The position numbers were made by a program, and so were the translations under genes. Shown in pieces: positions 7,475 to 8,561 of a stretch of DNA of 8,561 nucleotides. The DNA is from an uncultured Bacteroidales bacterium (GTDB lineage: Bacteria > Bacteroidota > Bacteroidia > Bacteroidales > Paludibacteraceae). The first letter of the stretch is position 1, and every line of letters starts with the position of its first letter. The DNA lies in contig CALGCU010000220.1 of the NCBI GenBank assembly GCA_937886455.1, positions 1 through 8,561 of the forward strand, written 5' to 3'. A model generated the notes under the pieces. That model made no database searches, was not told the origin of the DNA, and saw only the letters and a list, made by a program, of their open reading frames with translations.

Positions 7475-7999
7475 TTAATAGTGTATCAGTGAATCTACTT
7501 GAATGTCTTCGTCAAATAGTTTACGGCCTTCTAAAGCATCTAACTCAACAAGAAAATTTACATAAATCTTCTTTACACCAAATTTACGAACTAATTCGCA
7601 AGCGGCTTTCATTGTTCCTCCTGTAGCTAATAAGTCATCGTGCAACAACACTACATCTTCTGGACTTAATGCGTCTTTGTGCATCTGAATGGTATCTGTA
7701 CCATACTCCTTGCTGTAACTTACTTCAATAGTCTCTGCAGGTAATTTGCCCTTTTTGCGAACAGGCACAAATCCTATTCCTAATTTGTTACCTAAGATTG
7801 GAGCCATAATAAAACCACGAGATTCAATACCTACAACCTTGGTTATACCTGAATCCTTGTACAACTTGTACATTTCCTTTTCAAAGAATTTCATACATTC
7901 TGCATTCTTAAATGCGGTTGTCAAATCCTTAAATACAATACCCGGGATAGGAAAATCTACTATATCCCGAATCTCTTTTTTTACATCTTCTACTTTCAT
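7475..7999 (-). CDS. apt: Adenine phosphoribosyltransferase
   Basis: Salvages adenine by joining it to 5-phosphoribosyl 1-pyrophosphate (PRPP) to give AMP and pyrophosphate, in the cytoplasm. The 174-residue length is typical. Family motifs are DFPIPGIVFKDLT at 15-27, GIESRGFIMAPILG at 57-70, the RKKGKLPAETIEVSYSKEYG segment at 81-100 that forms the flexible active-site loop, and the PRPP-binding VVLLHDDLLATGGT at 116-129. All look intact. The gene begins 28 bases after the mnmG stop codon and is probably co-transcribed with mnmG; the gap holds a parS-like site. A strong terminator just after the stop ends this unit. The order mnmG-apt-uvrC is familiar from Bacteroidales. Confidence 0.97.
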   Translation of the reverse strand: MKVEDVKKEIRDIVDFPIPGIVFKDLTTAFKNAECMKFFEKEMYKLYKDSGITKVVGIESRGFIMAPILGNKLGIGFVPVRKKGKLPAETIEVSYSKEYGTDTIQMHKDALSPEDVVLLHDDLLATGGTMKAACELVRKFGVKKIYVNFLVELDALEGRKLFDEDIQVDSLIHY

Positions 8000-8011
8000 A
8001 ATTATATCAAT

Positions 8012-8027
8012 TGTTCCACGTGAAACA
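8012..8027. promoter_or_regulatory. parS-like ParB-binding site
   Basis: The 16 bases TGTTCCACGTGAAACA fit the chromosomal parS consensus TGTTNCACGTGAAACA at every fixed position. They form a near-perfect palindrome (one mismatched pair), centred on CACGTG. ParB loaded at such sites spreads and recruits condensin to separate newly copied origins. The site sits immediately after the mnmG stop codon and fills more than half of the 28-base gap before apt. parS sites cluster near the replication origin, as mnmG (gidA) does in many bacteria. Identification rests on the motif alone; parA and parB are not in the window. Confidence 0.75.
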
Positions 8028-8561
8028 TTATCTTCCTAATAAAACTAATAATACATTTATATCATTGGGCGATATGCCTGGAATACGGCTCGCCTGACCT
8101 ATAGTGGCGGGGTCTATCTTACTTAATTTCTGACGAGCTTCTGTTGATAATGATTGAACTTCTGAGTAATTTATCCTACCGGATAAGGGTATGTTCTCTA
8201 AACGATGAAGCTTGTCTGCTATCTGTTTCTCACGCTCTATGTAACCACTATATTTCAAACTTATTTCACATCGCTCTACTAATTCGGCTTGACACACCTT
8301 GTGAAGACTAATACGTGCCTGTAATTCGGGAATTACTGATACTAATTTTTTTAATCTTTCTTTATCATAGTTACTTATCATTATACAGTATGATGTTTTA
8401 TCATTTCTTCCTACTCTTCCTCTTAATTGATGTAGTGTTGATAATCCAAATCTTTCTGCATTAAATATAACTATACAAGTAGCATTTTTTACATCTACTC
8501 CTACTTCTATTACTGTTGTACTTATTAATATAGATATATCTCCATTATTAAATTCTTCCAT
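8028..8561 (-). CDS. mnmG: MnmG C-terminus joined in frame to a RecG-like segment; partial
   Basis: The frame is open to the window edge, so the start is missing; the Met codon at 8559-8561 need not be a true start. Residues about 74-177 are the C-terminal, MnmE-interacting end of MnmG (GidA), which together with MnmE modifies the wobble uridine of certain tRNAs. Diagnostic segments are SLKYSGYIEREKQIADKL at 101-118, LHRLENIP at 118-125, VQSLSTEARQKLSKIDPATI at 135-154 and GQASRIPGISPNDINVLLVL at 155-174, ending in LLGR as MnmG does. Residues 1 to about 73 are not MnmG but RecG helicase. The FAD-binding and catalytic parts of MnmG, about 500 residues, are absent. MnmG is the expected neighbour of apt, so this end is native. 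Either the contig is chimeric here or mnmG is broken by a recombination event. Confidence 0.85.
   Translation of the reverse strand: MEEFNNGDISILISTTVIEVGVDVKNATCIVIFNAERFGLSTLHQLRGRVGRNDKTSYCIMISNYDKERLKKLVSVIPELQARISLHKVCQAELVERCEISLKYSGYIEREKQIADKLHRLENIPLSGRINYSEVQSLSTEARQKLSKIDPATIGQASRIPGISPNDINVLLVLLGR
8343..8561 (-). pseudogene. recG: RecG helicase fragment (motifs V-VI) fused upstream of mnmG tail
   Basis: The first about 73 residues of the edge frame match the second RecA-like domain of RecG, the ATP-dependent helicase that remodels stalled forks and branched DNA. Motif V reads ILISTTVIEVGVDVKNAT at 11-28 and motif VI reads FGLSTLHQLRGRVGR at 38-52, then SYCIMIS at 57-63. RecG should continue with NDGFxIAxxDLxxRGPG and a C-terminal domain; neither is present, because the frame turns into MnmG. 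The upstream part of RecG lies outside the window or is missing. Base use is extreme: only 4 of 73 codons end in G or C (two of them Met), all five Arg codons are AGA and all five Gly codons are GGA. This differs from the mnmG tail and from apt and uvrC, pointing to a different source genome or locus. Confidence 0.8.

Noticed and set aside
7746..8039. Plus-strand open frame of 97 codons over apt and the parS-like site
   Set aside because: It mirrors the apt coding sequence; apt has all catalytic motifs and the antisense product has none.

Overview
The window looks like chromosomal DNA from an AT-rich member of the Bacteroidota, most likely Bacteroidales. Three things point there. The gene order mnmG-apt-uvrC on one strand and rpe-comEC on the other is familiar from that order. 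The ComEC has a C-terminal tail that lacks the metallo-beta-lactamase signature, and the TerB-DnaJ protein has the Bacteroidales architecture. Recognisable Shine-Dalgarno sequences are absent in front of most genes, which also fits. I cannot name a genus. There are no tRNA or rRNA genes, no CRISPR array, no insertion sequence and no clear prophage.

Left part (1-891): a short GC-rich, purine-rich island (1-81), then a 114-residue protein of unknown function (121-465). A 426-base non-coding stretch of very low GC follows (466-891). It carries a cluster of DnaA-box-like TCAACA motifs, a small inverted repeat and a possible promoter for nadA.

Middle part (892-5299, plus strand): a tightly packed gene row, nadA - rpe - comEC - TerB/DnaJ co-chaperone, with gaps of 15, 2 and 11 bases, most simply one operon. 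The products serve unrelated tasks: NAD synthesis, the pentose phosphate pathway, DNA uptake and chaperone work. The row therefore looks like a housekeeping cluster and not a pathway.

Right part (5429-8561, minus strand, transcribed leftward and convergent with the middle part): the 3' end of mnmG, then apt, a strong hairpin terminator, and uvrC. A 16-base sequence fitting the chromosomal parS (ParB-binding) consensus fills most of the mnmG-apt gap.

The main surprise is at the right edge. The last open reading frame joins, in frame, about 73 residues of a RecG helicase (motifs V and VI) to the last about 104 residues of MnmG. Codon use changes abruptly at the join (about 5% versus about 30% G/C at third positions, hand count). 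Since mnmG is the expected neighbour of apt, the RecG part is the foreign piece. A chimeric assembly join near the contig edge is the first explanation to test; a real recombination-born fusion is the more exciting alternative. I did not find a convincing new multi-gene system.
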